DNA of 64,000 bases from JBHOQS01 sp042408875 (GCA_042408875.1 JBHOQS010000023.1:372001-436000); one strand, 5' to 3'. Counted from the stretch's first letter, positions 56,087 to 64,000 are shown. Program-made: numbers and translations. The notes: generated by a model not told the origin, from the letters alone.

Positions 56087-56794
56087 GTGCGCGCCCCTGG
56101 TAGGATGGGCGCGCAGGCACTGCTCCCGGCACGCGCACCTATCTTTTGGGAGCTGCCGGCGTTGTTTAAAGTGAAACGCCCGGTGGAAAACGAGCACGCT
56201 GAGGTACCGGCCGACGCCCTGGCTGCGGCGCCGCTTTCACCGCCTGCTGACGACGAGCGGGAGCTGGTGGCGCGGGCGCAGGCCGGGAACGCCGCGGCGT
56301 TCGGCGAGCTGTACGAGCGCTACGTCGATCGCCTTTACAGCTATGTGGCGTTCAAACTGGGCGATCGCACCGAGGCCGAGGACGTGACCGAGCAGGTCTT
56401 CCTCAAGGCGCTCGAGTCGATCGGCAGCTTCCGCTGGCAGGGCGTGCCTTTCTCCGCCTGGCTGTTTCGCATCGCCCACAACCAGATCGTGGACTGCCTA
56501 CGCCGGCGCTCCCGGCGGCCGCAGGCGCCGCTGGACGTACGCCTGCGGGACGAGACGCCTGTGGCCGATCCCGAGGAGCAGTTTGACCGGCTGGCCGAGC
56601 GTGAGGAGCTGCTTGCAGCCCTGGCGAAGCTGACGGAGCTTCAGCGACGGGTGATCGAGCTCAGGTTCGCGGCGGAATTGCCGAATGCCGAAGTGGCGCG
56701 GATACTAGGGAGGACCGAGGGCGCAGTGAAGGCGCTCCAGCATGCGGCCATCGAGGCGCTGCAACGCCACCTGCGCCCGAAGACGCGGCGATGA
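56087..56794 (+). CDS. ECF-type RNA polymerase sigma factor
   Basis: The 235-residue protein has sigma region 2 (ALVARAQAGN-like start, FGELYERYVDRLYSYV, AEDVTEQVFLKALE, FSAWLFRIAHNQIVDCLRRR). Region 4 follows with a helix-turn-helix (LTELQRRVIELRFAAELPNAEVARILGRTEGAVKAL). The N-terminal 55 residues before region 2 are variable, so the start may be later (ATG 56105 or GTG 56171). It overlaps the next gene by 4 nt (ATGA), so the two are translationally coupled, as sigma and regulator pairs usually are. Confidence 0.92.
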   Translation: MRAPGRMGAQALLPARAPIFWELPALFKVKRPVENEHAEVPADALAAAPLSPPADDERELVARAQAGNAAAFGELYERYVDRLYSYVAFKLGDRTEAEDVTEQVFLKALESIGSFRWQGVPFSAWLFRIAHNQIVDCLRRRSRRPQAPLDVRLRDETPVADPEEQFDRLAEREELLAALAKLTELQRRVIELRFAAELPNAEVARILGRTEGAVKALQHAAIEALQRHLRPKTRR

Positions 56795-58206
56795 GAGGCG
56801 TGGTGGACCGGCAGACCGAGAGTGAGCTGGCCGAGGCGCTCGACCAGTGCATCGAGATGCTGCGCCGGGGGGCAACGGTGGAGGACTGCTTGCGTCAGTT
56901 CCCATCGTTGCGGGAGCAGCTTGCGCCGTTGCTGGCAGTGGCTGAGGAGGTGTGGCGAGCGGCGCGCCTGCGGCCGTCGGAGGAATTCCGGCGCGCGGCG
57001 AAGGCACGCCTGCTCGCGGCAGCGGTGCAGTGGCAGGCGGCCCCGGCGCATGGCCAGGCCACGTGGTGGCGGTCGTGGACCCTGCGCATCGCCGCGGCCG
57101 CGGCCGCGCTCACGCTGGTAGCGATGCCGGCGATCGGCGCCTCTGCGGAGAGTCTGCCGGGCTCGCCGCTCTTCTCGGTGAAACGTGCCGTTGAGGAGGC
57201 ACGCCTGCTGCTGTCTCCCGGCCCGGACGCACAGACGCAGGTGCGCCTCGACATTGCGCGCGAGCGCCTGCGTGAGCTGGAGAAGCTCCGCGCGCGGGGA
57301 CAGGAGAGCGACGAGGCAGTGCAGGGGCTGGCGCTGGCGCTCGGCCGGCTGGAAGAGCATCTGCGCGCTCGCAGCGATGACCAGCCGCTCCCGCCGGGCC
57401 TGGTGAGCCAGATCGAGGAACTAAGCGAGCGGCTGGGTATCCAGGGAGAGATCGAGCCAGTTCGGCCACAGCAACCTCGCGGGCAGGCGGTGCGGCAGCT
57501 TGCGGCCCGGGCGCGGGAGCTGCGGGCGCTTGCCCGCAGCCGCCAGCAGCCCCCCGCCGTAGAGGCCAGCGAGCGCGACAACCAGGGGCGCGGCCGCCGT
57601 GGCGACGGGCAGGAAGCACCTGCCGCTGCAGCCACGGCAACGCCCCGGCCAGCACCGACCGCTACCGTCACTGCATCCGGCGTGACTGAGCATGGACAGT
57701 CCGGCCGGCGTGAGGGCAGCGACCAGGGGCGCGGACAGCAGGAAGAGCGGCCGGCGAGTGAGGAGGGCAGGCCGGCTGAGGAGCCGCGCGACCGGGGCGG
57801 TCGTCCCGACGAGCCGCCCCGCGGCCAGCCAGACCAGCGCGGCCCGGCGCGGGAGCCGCCCGGCCGGGGTGAAGGACGGGGCGAGCGCGACGAGCAGCCT
57901 GACGACGCCCAGCCCGCGCCTGCCGTACCTGCGCGCGAAGATCGCAACCAGGCGCCTGCGCCTGGCGTGGTGACATCCGGCCCGGGGCGGGGATCGGAAC
58001 CCCCGCAGGACAGTCCTCCGTCGGGGCGGGGTCGGGACCAGAGCGTGGAGGCGAGAGATGAGCCGCCCGGGCACTCGGGCGGCACTGGCGTGTCACGGCG
58101 TGGCCGCGAGGAGCTGCCCGCCGCGCCAGCCGGGCCGGCAGAGCAGCGTAACGGCGGGCGCGAACACGATCAGGGGCAGCGCGGGCGGGGCGGAGAGCGA
58201 CGCTGA
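56791..58206 (+). CDS. DUF5667 membrane protein with long disordered tail (putative sigma regulator)
   Basis: The 471-residue protein has a cytoplasmic N-terminal part (about 1-90), one membrane helix (about 93-113, IAAAAAALTLVAMPAIGA) and then the DUF5667 domain (SLPGSPLFSVKRAVEEARLL to about residue 210). A tail of some 220 residues follows, made almost only of Gly, Arg, Pro, Glu, Gln and Asp. Coupling to the ECF sigma gene suggests an anti-sigma role, with the tail outside the membrane. It lacks a recognisable zinc anti-sigma motif. Confidence 0.75.
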   Translation: MRGVVDRQTESELAEALDQCIEMLRRGATVEDCLRQFPSLREQLAPLLAVAEEVWRAARLRPSEEFRRAAKARLLAAAVQWQAAPAHGQATWWRSWTLRIAAAAAALTLVAMPAIGASAESLPGSPLFSVKRAVEEARLLLSPGPDAQTQVRLDIARERLRELEKLRARGQESDEAVQGLALALGRLEEHLRARSDDQPLPPGLVSQIEELSERLGIQGEIEPVRPQQPRGQAVRQLAARARELRALARSRQQPPAVEASERDNQGRGRRGDGQEAPAAAATATPRPAPTATVTASGVTEHGQSGRREGSDQGRGQQEERPASEEGRPAEEPRDRGGRPDEPPRGQPDQRGPAREPPGRGEGRGERDEQPDDAQPAPAVPAREDRNQAPAPGVVTSGPGRGSEPPQDSPPSGRGRDQSVEARDEPPGHSGGTGVSRRGREELPAAPAGPAEQRNGGREHDQGQRGRGGERR

Positions 58207-58272
58207 CCCCAGCTCCGCGGCACTGCTCAGGCGGCCAAGCGGCACCGCCATGGCACACAGACCGTGCGATCG

Positions 58273-58611
58273 TTACCCGCGGTTCGCCGAGGCGCGCACC
58301 CGCGCGTAGCACTCGCTACAGTAGACCGGCTTGTCCAGCCGCGGCTCGAAGGGCACCTCAGTCTGTACGCCGCACGCGGCGCAGATCACCGGGTACATGG
58401 TGCGCCCGCTGCGCGAGACCGTCACCGGCCGGTCGGTCAGCCATTGCGGGTTGGTCTGGGCGCGCTGGCTCTTGCGTAAGGCCCGGCACGCCGGACACCG
58501 CTTCGGGTCGTGGGTGAAGCCCTTCTCAGCGTAAAACTGCTGCTCCCGCGCTGTGAACACAAACTGGGTGCCGCACTCCACGCATTGCAGCGTTCGATCC
58601 ACGAAGCTCAC
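58273..58611 (-). CDS. Zinc-ribbon protein (two-CxxC-pair type)
   Basis: The 112-residue protein has two zinc ribbons: CVECGTQFVF with CPACRALRKS, and CAACGVQTEVPF with CSECYARVR. The sequence between (WLTDRPVTVSRSGRTMYPVI) is basic. It is closely related to the incomplete protein at 63738-64000. The family occurs widely in Chloroflexota and Actinobacteria as short proteins of unknown role, probably nucleic-acid binding. Confidence 0.88.
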   Translation of the reverse strand: MSFVDRTLQCVECGTQFVFTAREQQFYAEKGFTHDPKRCPACRALRKSQRAQTNPQWLTDRPVTVSRSGRTMYPVICAACGVQTEVPFEPRLDKPVYCSECYARVRASANRG

Positions 58612-59038
58612 GCCAGGACCTCCGTGCCCCTCCGCCGCGCTGAGCGCGAAGGGCGATTTCCACTACTATTTGCTCACCCGCATCACTACCCGGGTGAAAC
58701 GAGCACACGCCGGTGATCAGCAGACGCACGGGCGTTCCGGCAGCACGCGCGGAGCAAGGCTGTTTCGAGGTGTGCAGCACCCTGTGTTCCAACCGTGGCT
58801 CTGAACTCCAGAGCAGGGGGTGGGCGCGTCAGCCAGAGCTACGAGCCGGATGCCGGCGTCGCTTGCCGGCTACGCAGTATAGCCCAAGTTCTTGAAGCGC
58901 GCAATATGGTATGTTGACGTTGCGACTGGTACGTTGACACTGTGATCGGAGCAGGGCTTCTGCATCGCGTCCCTGTTGTAGGTCGCTCTCAACGCTTCCC
59001 CAAACTCGCGCCAGATAGCGCACGGAAAGTGAGGAAAA
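58612..59038. other. 427-bp divergent gap between zinc-ribbon and Nudix genes
   Basis: A minus-strand promoter may lie at 58904-58876 (TTGCGC, 17 bp, TATACT), 265 bp before the zinc-ribbon start. On the plus strand tggtatgttgacg (58907-58919) recurs 20 bp later as tggtacgttgaca (58927-58939), giving two TTGAC hexamers on the same DNA face. No gene is visible. Confidence 0.6.
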
Positions 59039-59737
59039 ATGACGTCTGTATGTGAGACAGACTACGAAACAGACTACGAAGGAGAGGAATACTTTGACAT
59101 CTGTGATACCCGCGGCCGCCCGACCGGTCTACGCAAGCCCCGCTGGATGGTGCACCGCGACGGAGATTGGCACTGCTGCCTGCACTGCTGGCTGGCGTAC
59201 CGCCACCCTCGCCACGGACCGGTCCTGCTGTTTCAGCGACGCGCAGCGGGCAAGGATACCTGGCCCGGCCGGCTCGACACCACGGTCGCCGGGCACCTGC
59301 GCGCAGGAGAACGCCTGGCTGAAGCCATGCGTGAAGTGAGCGAGGAGATCGGGCTCACGCTCTCGCTCGGCCAGGTCGAGTATCTAGGGCTACGCATTAA
59401 CGTCGATGACCTGGCTCCTGGCCTGCGCGATCGAGAGTTCCAGCACGTCTATCTGTACCGGCTGCCTGAGCAGCTCCCTACGTTCACACTTCAAGCGGAG
59501 GAGGTGGAGGCGCTCCTTGCCGTGCCGGCGCCGAAGCTTCGGCAGCTCTATGCCGGCGCTCGCACCTCGCTTACCGCTGAGGTGATCGCAGCGGCCCCGG
59601 GCGCCCGCGACGGTGCCCCGGGGGCCGAACGCACGGTCACGCTCGACGATTTCGTCCCGTGCGTTGACCGGTACTTCTTCCGCGCAGCGCTGGCGATTGA
59701 GCTAGCCTTGCGCGGCGAGCCGTACGTGACAGTCTAG
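59039..59737 (+). CDS. Nudix hydrolase (isopentenyl-diphosphate isomerase-like)
   Basis: This 232-residue Nudix protein has the complete box GHLRAGERLAEAMREVSEEIGL (written in two parts: GHLRAGERLAEA and MREVSEEIGL). N-terminal FDICDTRGRPTGLRKPRWMVHRDGDWH and the C-terminal arrangement resemble the IDI-like, YfcD-type subgroup. It probably hydrolyses a nucleoside or other diphosphate; the substrate is unknown. Residues 6-13 are a duplicated Glu-Thr-Asp-Tyr created by a perfect 12-bp tandem duplication (59057-59080). The start is supported by GTGAGGA 6 bases upstream. Confidence 0.9.
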   Translation: MTSVCETDYETDYEGEEYFDICDTRGRPTGLRKPRWMVHRDGDWHCCLHCWLAYRHPRHGPVLLFQRRAAGKDTWPGRLDTTVAGHLRAGERLAEAMREVSEEIGLTLSLGQVEYLGLRINVDDLAPGLRDREFQHVYLYRLPEQLPTFTLQAEEVEALLAVPAPKLRQLYAGARTSLTAEVIAAAPGARDGAPGAERTVTLDDFVPCVDRYFFRAALAIELALRGEPYVTV

Positions 59738-59747
59738 GCAGGCGTGG

Positions 59748-60593
59748 CTACGCCTCAGCGATGGTGAGGCGCAGGCCATCGTAGGCAGGCTGCATCCCGT
59801 GCGGCGCCAGGAGCCGGGTGAGTTCGTCGTGTGGAGGCGTGCCGTTGTGTGAGAAGTGGTGCGCCAGCGCCGGCGCATCCGGCCGGACCAGGCCGCGCCG
59901 CGTGAGCTCAACGTAGTGCTCTACACACTCGGCGAGGTTCATATGTCCCCCCGGCTGCGTCAGCGATGGAAGCACGCCGCGCGTGGCTTCCAGCACCACC
60001 GCCCCAAGCTGCACGCCAGCCCGGCCCAAGGTATCCAGCGCATCCCAGGTTTCAGGCCAGAACGGCCCTGTATCAGTCCCATACAGCAACGCCGCCGCGC
60101 CCTTCCGAATAACATAAATCACCGGCTCGATGGACATGTCGTGCCGGGCCCGTAGCGCCGTCACCGTATACGGCCCGGCCTGGAAGGTTTGGAAGGTTGT
60201 GACCAGGTGCACGCTCACCTTCAGCCGCTCCAGACGCTCGGCCTGCCTGCCGATGCGCTCGAGCGAAGGCGCGGTGCCGTAGATTTCCAGGTGGTCGAGC
60301 TCCGAGCCGGCGAAGCCGGGCGCGCGGTAGGCCAGGTTGGGAAGATAGAGGTGGTCGTCATGAGCGTGCGTCTGGAGCAGGTAGCGCACACGGTCAAGGC
60401 GCAGACCGTAGGCGTGCGCGGCAGCCAGCAGATCGGGGCCGCAGTCGATGAGCAGCACGCCGTCGATGAGCGCAGCGCTACGCCGGCGCAGGTTGCGCCC
60501 GCCGAGTTCCCGCGCTGCCTCGCAGTTGGCGCAGCGGCAGAAGATTGCTGGGTACCCCTCCGCTGCGGCAGTGCCAAGAAACAGGATGTCCAT
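59748..60593 (-). CDS. MBL-fold metallohydrolase, PhnP-like
   Basis: The 281-residue metallo-beta-lactamase-fold protein has the metal motif THAHDDH (HxHxDH), LLYGTDTGPF (Asp ligand) and ALAHHFSHNG (His). The N-terminal CRCANC cysteines match the structural zinc site of PhnP-type phosphodiesterases, which hydrolyse cyclic ribose phosphates. No other phn genes are present. I start at ATG 60593, which has GGAGGGG directly upstream. It converges with the Nudix gene. Confidence 0.9.
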   Translation of the reverse strand: MDILFLGTAAAEGYPAIFCRCANCEAARELGGRNLRRRSAALIDGVLLIDCGPDLLAAAHAYGLRLDRVRYLLQTHAHDDHLYLPNLAYRAPGFAGSELDHLEIYGTAPSLERIGRQAERLERLKVSVHLVTTFQTFQAGPYTVTALRARHDMSIEPVIYVIRKGAAALLYGTDTGPFWPETWDALDTLGRAGVQLGAVVLEATRGVLPSLTQPGGHMNLAECVEHYVELTRRGLVRPDAPALAHHFSHNGTPPHDELTRLLAPHGMQPAYDGLRLTIAEA

Positions 60594-60801
60594 GTGCCCC
60601 TCCAAAAGCTCGATGACCTCTCAGCAAAGCAACGCTCGATCGGACCCCTGACGCGGTCCCCCGAGCAGCTCCGGGCGTGGTATGATGCCTGCGAACTCCG
60701 GCGCCGCGCGGGTCTGAGCAGGCGGCATTGTACCGCGCGCGGCTGCGAGCCGCTGGAGGTGTGCGTTCTCCGCAGCTCTCCTGCTGCCTGGGAGGTGCAG
60801 C

Positions 60802-61485
60802 ATGCGCCACCCATACAGGCCGGCTGCGCCAGCCGGCTGGTCGCTGCGCTCAGGCGCCCGGCCGCGCACCCGCTCCTTGCGCGCGCGGGCGGGCCTGCTG
60901 TTCCTGGTCGCGCTGGTGCTTGCCGCACTCTGGCACGCGACCTGGCTGCCGTGGGTGGCGCAGTGGCTCGCTCCGGCACAGGCTCCCCAGCCCGCCGACG
61001 TTGTTGTGCTTACCTATTCCTCGGCTGCCCGCAGCGGCATGGACGCGGCGTTTGACTTCCTTCAGCGCGGCTATGCCGGGAGCGTGCTCGTCTCGGACTT
61101 CGAGATCGACATTCCGAGCATTGAGGAGACCCATATCGCTGACCTCATCGAGCGGCACCTGGCGCAGCGTGGTGTCCCGGCAGAACGCATCGTGCGCGTG
61201 CCCGAGCCGGCGCGCAACGAGCGGCACGAGGCCCTTCAGGTCGTGGCGGCGTTTCGTGAGCACAGCTGGCGCAGCGGGATTGTGCTGGCGAAGCCGTGGC
61301 GGATGCGCCGAACTATGCTTGCCCTCCAGGCGGCCGCTCGCGGCAGCGGTATCTCCTTCATCGCTGTGCCCATCGAGGATCGCACCTATCAACCAGACCG
61401 GTGGTGGCGGACCCGCGAGGGGGTCTCGAACGTCCTGAACGAGTATCTGCGCCTGCTGTTCTATGTCGCTCGTCGCTGGATCTGA
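60802..61485 (+). CDS. DUF218/YdcF-like membrane-anchored protein
   Basis: The 227-residue protein has an arginine-rich N-terminus, one membrane segment (about residues 30-50, LLFLVALVLAALWHATW) and then an outward domain. That domain reads DVVVLTYSSAARSGMDAAFDFL, GSVLVSDFEIDI, ARNERHEALQVV and GIVLAKPWRMRRT, the usual strand and helix order of DUF218 (SanA/ElyC/YdcF). Such proteins are linked to cell-envelope processes. The DUF218 assignment is from pattern, not a search. Confidence 0.75.
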   Translation: MRHPYRPAAPAGWSLRSGARPRTRSLRARAGLLFLVALVLAALWHATWLPWVAQWLAPAQAPQPADVVVLTYSSAARSGMDAAFDFLQRGYAGSVLVSDFEIDIPSIEETHIADLIERHLAQRGVPAERIVRVPEPARNERHEALQVVAAFREHSWRSGIVLAKPWRMRRTMLALQAAARGSGISFIAVPIEDRTYQPDRWWRTREGVSNVLNEYLRLLFYVARRWI

Positions 61486-61496
61486 GCCCGGCTGCC

Positions 61497-61561
61497 ACCT
61501 TCAATCTGATACCTCTACCCTGGTACCTCCTACCCAGGCAACCTCTATCCTGGCATAGGAA
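61497..61561. repeat. ACCTCTAyCCTGGyA repeats
   Basis: The gap consists of degenerate copies: acctctaccctggta (about 61511), acctcctacccaggca (about 61525) and acctctatcctggca (about 61540). The last copy runs into the end of the convergent GT39 gene. Confidence 0.7.
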
Positions 61562-63107
61562 GGCGGTAGACGACGACTTCTCCGCCGCCAGCAGGCTTCT
61601 GCACGCGCGCAACTACCGTTGCATCCGGCCAGTTGCGCTCGATCGCCTCAGGCTCCTCCCGCCCGCTGTTCACGAACAGGTAGATCGGCACCCCGTGTGT
61701 ATACCACCTGGCGAGGCTGGCTCTAGTGCCCTGGCGGATATCCCACTCGACGTAATGCTTGATCGTCGGCGAGTCCAGAAAACGCAGGAAGATGTAGTCA
61801 TACGTCTCACTGTGCGAGGGCCTGGTCAGCACGAAGACCAGCCGGCCACCAGCGTCACGCTCCAGGGCATTCGCGGCCTCGCGAAAGCCCCAGCCGGCCG
61901 AGGGGCCAGTGAGATACTGCCAGCGATCGTGCGCGGCTAGAGCGGCCTGCGTTGGAGCGATGACCAGCAACAGCGACTGCCAGGCCAGCGGGACGAGCAG
62001 GACTGTCGCCACCCCCACGAGGAGCACTTCGACGCGGCGGGCTCGAAGCTGGGCGTGCTGCCTTGCCAGTACCGCCACGCGGTGCACGAACGAGCCCCAC
62101 AGCACGGCGACGAAGGGAAGGCCACCGAGGAAGTAGCGCGAGTAGATCTCCCAGCCAACGAACACGACCGGAAACACAATCGCCGCGGTGCAGCCGAGCA
62201 GATAAAGGTCACTGCAGCGGCGCGTCAGCAAGGGGAGCAGCAGGAGTCCCACGAGCAGGACAAACCAGAGGCCGGGGAAATAGGCTCGCATGTAGGTGTG
62301 CAGCACATCGGCGTTCTCGCGCCATGCCGCGGCGAGCGCAGGCAGGGGCTGGCCCAGATCGATCGTATGCAGGGCGGTCTGGAAGCGGTAGCGCGCGCCC
62401 AGCGGCCCGTACATCTGTACGCCGTACACCGCAACCGTGAGAGCAGCGGGGAGGGCCTGGCGCAGCAGTGTGGAGCTGCGCAGTCGGCTGAACAATAGTG
62501 CGGCGAGGACCGGAAAAGCCGCGGCACAGATCCCAGGCCCTTTGATCCCGGCGGCGGCCATGCCACCGGCAGCAGCCAGTACCGTCCACCGCCATGCGGC
62601 GTCCTGCGCGGCCCGCAGCGATGCGTAGGCCGTAACGGTCAGCGCCAGCACGAGCGGACTGTCGCTCAGGCCGAGACGGTCGTGCAACACGGCGAACGGG
62701 GAGAACGTATAGAGGCATGCTGCGGCAATAGCACCTGAGAATCCGCTGAGGCGCCGCGCCAGCGCAAAGACGAGCGCGACGGTAAGCGTTCCGGCAGCCG
62801 CGGAGAGCACCCGGCCTGCTGTTAGCGGCGGCAGGCCCAGTCCGTAAAGGAGGGCCTGGACCCAGAAAAGGAGCGGCTGTTTGCCATCGTCCAGGATAGG
62901 GATCAGCAAGCCAGCACGCGTGTGGTCTCGCCAGATCTGCACGGCCCAGCGTGCGTAGGCAAGTTCATCCGAGTGCGGGCCGAAGGTATGGAACTGCACG
63001 AGCCGGAGAGCTGCAGCTACCAGCAGGATCATGCCTGCCACCACCAGCTCGACGGCATGTACCGACACGCCGTGACCACCGCGGCGCGGCGCCTGGGCGA
63101 CAGCCAT
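61545..63107 (-). CDS. GT39/ArnT-like membrane glycosyltransferase
   Basis: This polytopic protein of about 520 residues has some 11-13 helices. The first extracytoplasmic loop carries the acidic motif GPHSDELAYARWA, where GT39/PMT_2 enzymes place their catalytic Asp. It probably transfers a lipid-linked sugar to surface targets; the acceptor is unknown. The frame is open to 63254, but that region overlaps a hairpin (63245-63271) and lacks a ribosome site. I give ATG 63107, 21 residues before helix 1, with ATG 63140 possible. Confidence 0.82.
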   Translation of the reverse strand: MAVAQAPRRGGHGVSVHAVELVVAGMILLVAAALRLVQFHTFGPHSDELAYARWAVQIWRDHTRAGLLIPILDDGKQPLLFWVQALLYGLGLPPLTAGRVLSAAAGTLTVALVFALARRLSGFSGAIAAACLYTFSPFAVLHDRLGLSDSPLVLALTVTAYASLRAAQDAAWRWTVLAAAGGMAAAGIKGPGICAAAFPVLAALLFSRLRSSTLLRQALPAALTVAVYGVQMYGPLGARYRFQTALHTIDLGQPLPALAAAWRENADVLHTYMRAYFPGLWFVLLVGLLLLPLLTRRCSDLYLLGCTAAIVFPVVFVGWEIYSRYFLGGLPFVAVLWGSFVHRVAVLARQHAQLRARRVEVLLVGVATVLLVPLAWQSLLLVIAPTQAALAAHDRWQYLTGPSAGWGFREAANALERDAGGRLVFVLTRPSHSETYDYIFLRFLDSPTIKHYVEWDIRQGTRASLARWYTHGVPIYLFVNSGREEPEAIERNWPDATVVARVQKPAGGGEVVVYRLPMPG

Positions 63108-63244
63108 AGGAGTCTTGTCCGGACGCAGTACTCTGACCATACGGGTCGGCACCAGGTCGATCTCCGCAGATGGTAGTAGCATAGCGCCAGGAAAGCGCGG
63201 AGGCACTCTAGCAGGAACAAGGAAGCCGTGTCGAGGGAAGGGCC

Positions 63245-63271
63245 CTCCCTGCACTCAGCAGGTGCAGGGAG
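63245..63271 (-). terminator. Hairpin after rpsU
   Basis: CTCCCTGCAC, 7-nt loop, GTGCAGGGAG, lying 11 nt after the rpsU stop on the minus strand. No T-run follows, so termination is uncertain. Confidence 0.5.
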
Positions 63272-63282
63272 CACATGACCGG

Positions 63283-63516
63283 CTAGGATCGCTTCGGACG
63301 CGGCCGCCGCGGCCGTGTGGTGGTTCCCTCCAGGCGAGCCTGCCGCCGGGCCTGCCGCCGGACGGCCTTCCGTTCGGCAGCGCGCGCCCGCTCGGACTTC
63401 GAGACGAAGAACCGGTGCGACTTCACCTCGCGCAAGAGGCCAGAGCGCTGAACCATCTTGGTGAACCGGCTGAGCAAGCTCTCCTGAGATTCGCCTTCGC
63501 GAAGCTGTACGTGCAT
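63283..63516 (-). CDS. rpsU: 30S ribosomal protein S21
   Basis: This 77-residue small-subunit protein of the 30S platform has LREGESQESLLSRFTKMVQRSGLLREVKSHR, the conserved S21 core (split here only for reading: LREGESQESLLS and RFTKMVQRSGLLREV). A very basic RRQARRQAR-type C-terminal tail follows. ATG 63516 follows GGGGGTGAGG closely. The frame is open upstream to 63576, but that is not S21. It lies between a zinc-ribbon gene and a glycosyltransferase gene. Confidence 0.95.
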   Translation of the reverse strand: MHVQLREGESQESLLSRFTKMVQRSGLLREVKSHRFFVSKSERARAAERKAVRRQARRQARLEGTTTRPRRPRPKRS

Positions 63517-63737
63517 GGTGTACCTCACCCCCTTTCTGACAAAACTAGATAAGCGCACACTGGCTGGCCCGGCCATGGGCCGAAGCTCCGGCCGGTGTAG
63601 CTAGCGGCTAGGGTGCCCGGAGCACGGGTTCCAGCACGACGCCGGTTGAGCGGCTGGACTAGCTGGACTAGCCCGGGCTCTTCCAAGGGCGTGCAGATCA
63701 CGCCCTCCGGGCAGCCTGGAGCTCTCACGTCGAGCGG
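63517..63737. other. Gap with 9-bp doublet before rpsU
   Basis: A perfect 9-bp doublet gctggacta lies at 63653-63661 and 63662-63670. No clear promoter or gene is seen in the 221 bp between the zinc-ribbon stop and the rpsU start. Confidence 0.6.
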
Positions 63738-64000
63738 CTAATACCGTGCAGGCCTGCGTGCACGAAAGCACTCGGGACAGTACACCGGCCGGTCCTGCCG
63801 TGGCTGGAACGGTACCTCGGTCTCCTGCCCGCACTCCGCACAGATAGCCGGATACATCTGCCGGGCTGTGGGATCCGCCCCGCCGTAGCGTGCCCGGCTC
63901 GAACCGCGGCTGCCCTCCCGCCGAGCTAAGGCACGGCAATCCGGGCAGCGGCCCGGCGCGTTCGTGAAGCCGCGCGAGGCGTAGAATTCCTGCTCTCCGA
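63738..64000 (-). CDS. Zinc-ribbon protein, N-terminus cut by window edge
   Basis: 86 codons plus the stop are visible. The sequence (EFYASRGFTNAPGRCPDC, MYPAICAECGQETEVPF, PVYCPECFRARR) aligns closely with the protein at 58273-58611: EFY/QFY, RGFT/KGFT, the same MYP-IC spacing and the same last CxxC. A first CxxC near the N-terminus is expected beyond the window edge. It lies 221 bp upstream of rpsU on the same strand. Probably a nucleic-acid-binding protein; the role is unknown. Confidence 0.88.
   Translation of the reverse strand, partial: GEQEFYASRGFTNAPGRCPDCRALARREGSRGSSRARYGGADPTARQMYPAICAECGQETEVPFQPRQDRPVYCPECFRARRPARY

Overview
The window is GC-rich bacterial chromosome, almost entirely protein coding, on both strands. 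I see no rRNA, tRNA, CRISPR array, phage gene or intact insertion sequence. Gene content suggests a thermophile-like member of the Chloroflexota, with moderate to low confidence: paired short zinc-ribbon proteins, a DUF5667 protein behind an ECF sigma factor, arginine-rich S21, a Mrp ATPase without its CxxC pair, a large-subunit GOGAT, and many amidohydrolase, Gfo/Idh/MocA and acetamidase genes. No species can be named from sequence alone.

Layout. 1-3.8 kb (minus): two long and one short amidohydrolase_2 proteins plus a Rieske protein, probably a small catabolic operon. 4.0-7.9 kb (plus): phosphodiesterase, lysA, a shortened CO-dehydrogenase-flavoprotein-like protein and an M42 peptidase. 8.1-8.95 kb: a broken class A penicillin-binding protein. 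9.3-12.5 kb: acetamidase, an unknown helical protein and an MFS transporter, converging on a GH4 glycosidase. 14.2-19.6 kb: CehA/McbA-type protein, histone-deacetylase-like protein and M16 protease. 19.98-24.6 kb: gltB. 25.1-30.7 kb (minus): radical SAM/SPASM protein, menG/ubiE-type methyltransferase, acetyl-CoA synthetase and a CPBP membrane protease. 30.8-31.4 kb: stand-alone rpsD. 31.8-38.4 kb (plus): anmK, mrp, a small protein, NifU/IscU-like scaffold, NDH-2-like oxidoreductase, a zinc ribbon and glnA. 38.4-44.8 kb (minus): YfhO-like membrane protein, two Gfo/Idh/MocA oxidoreductases and a nagA-like deacetylase. 44.9-49.6 kb (plus): epimerase, sugar-binding lipoprotein, a sulfatase-fold enzyme and a small membrane protein. 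49.6-53.3 kb (minus): peptide-type ABC transporter without ATPases. 53.5-56.0 kb: membrane protein, PfpI and DUF6807. 56.1-58.2 kb: ECF sigma and DUF5667. 58.3-64 kb: two zinc-ribbon paralogues, Nudix, MBL-fold, DUF218, GT39 and rpsU.

Functional themes: ammonia assimilation (glnA, gltB; gltD not here), Fe-S assembly (mrp next to nifU-like), cell-wall amino-sugar and sugar salvage (anmK, nagA-like, GH4, Gfo/Idh proteins, binding lipoprotein), and amide/aromatic-acid type catabolism (amidohydrolases, Rieske, acetamidase).

The most distinctive feature is not a gene. Many non-coding gaps carry immediate tandem duplications of 8-25 bp, usually two copies and often perfect. Two of them (10 and 16 bp) lie inside the penicillin-binding-protein pseudogene, where removing the extra copies restores the frame. 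A 12-bp one lies in frame in a Nudix gene. This looks like an active local duplication process whose products survive mainly where they do no harm. Separately there are palindromic repeats, including a two-copy hairpin with a compensatory base pair, and a remnant of a REP-associated transposase.
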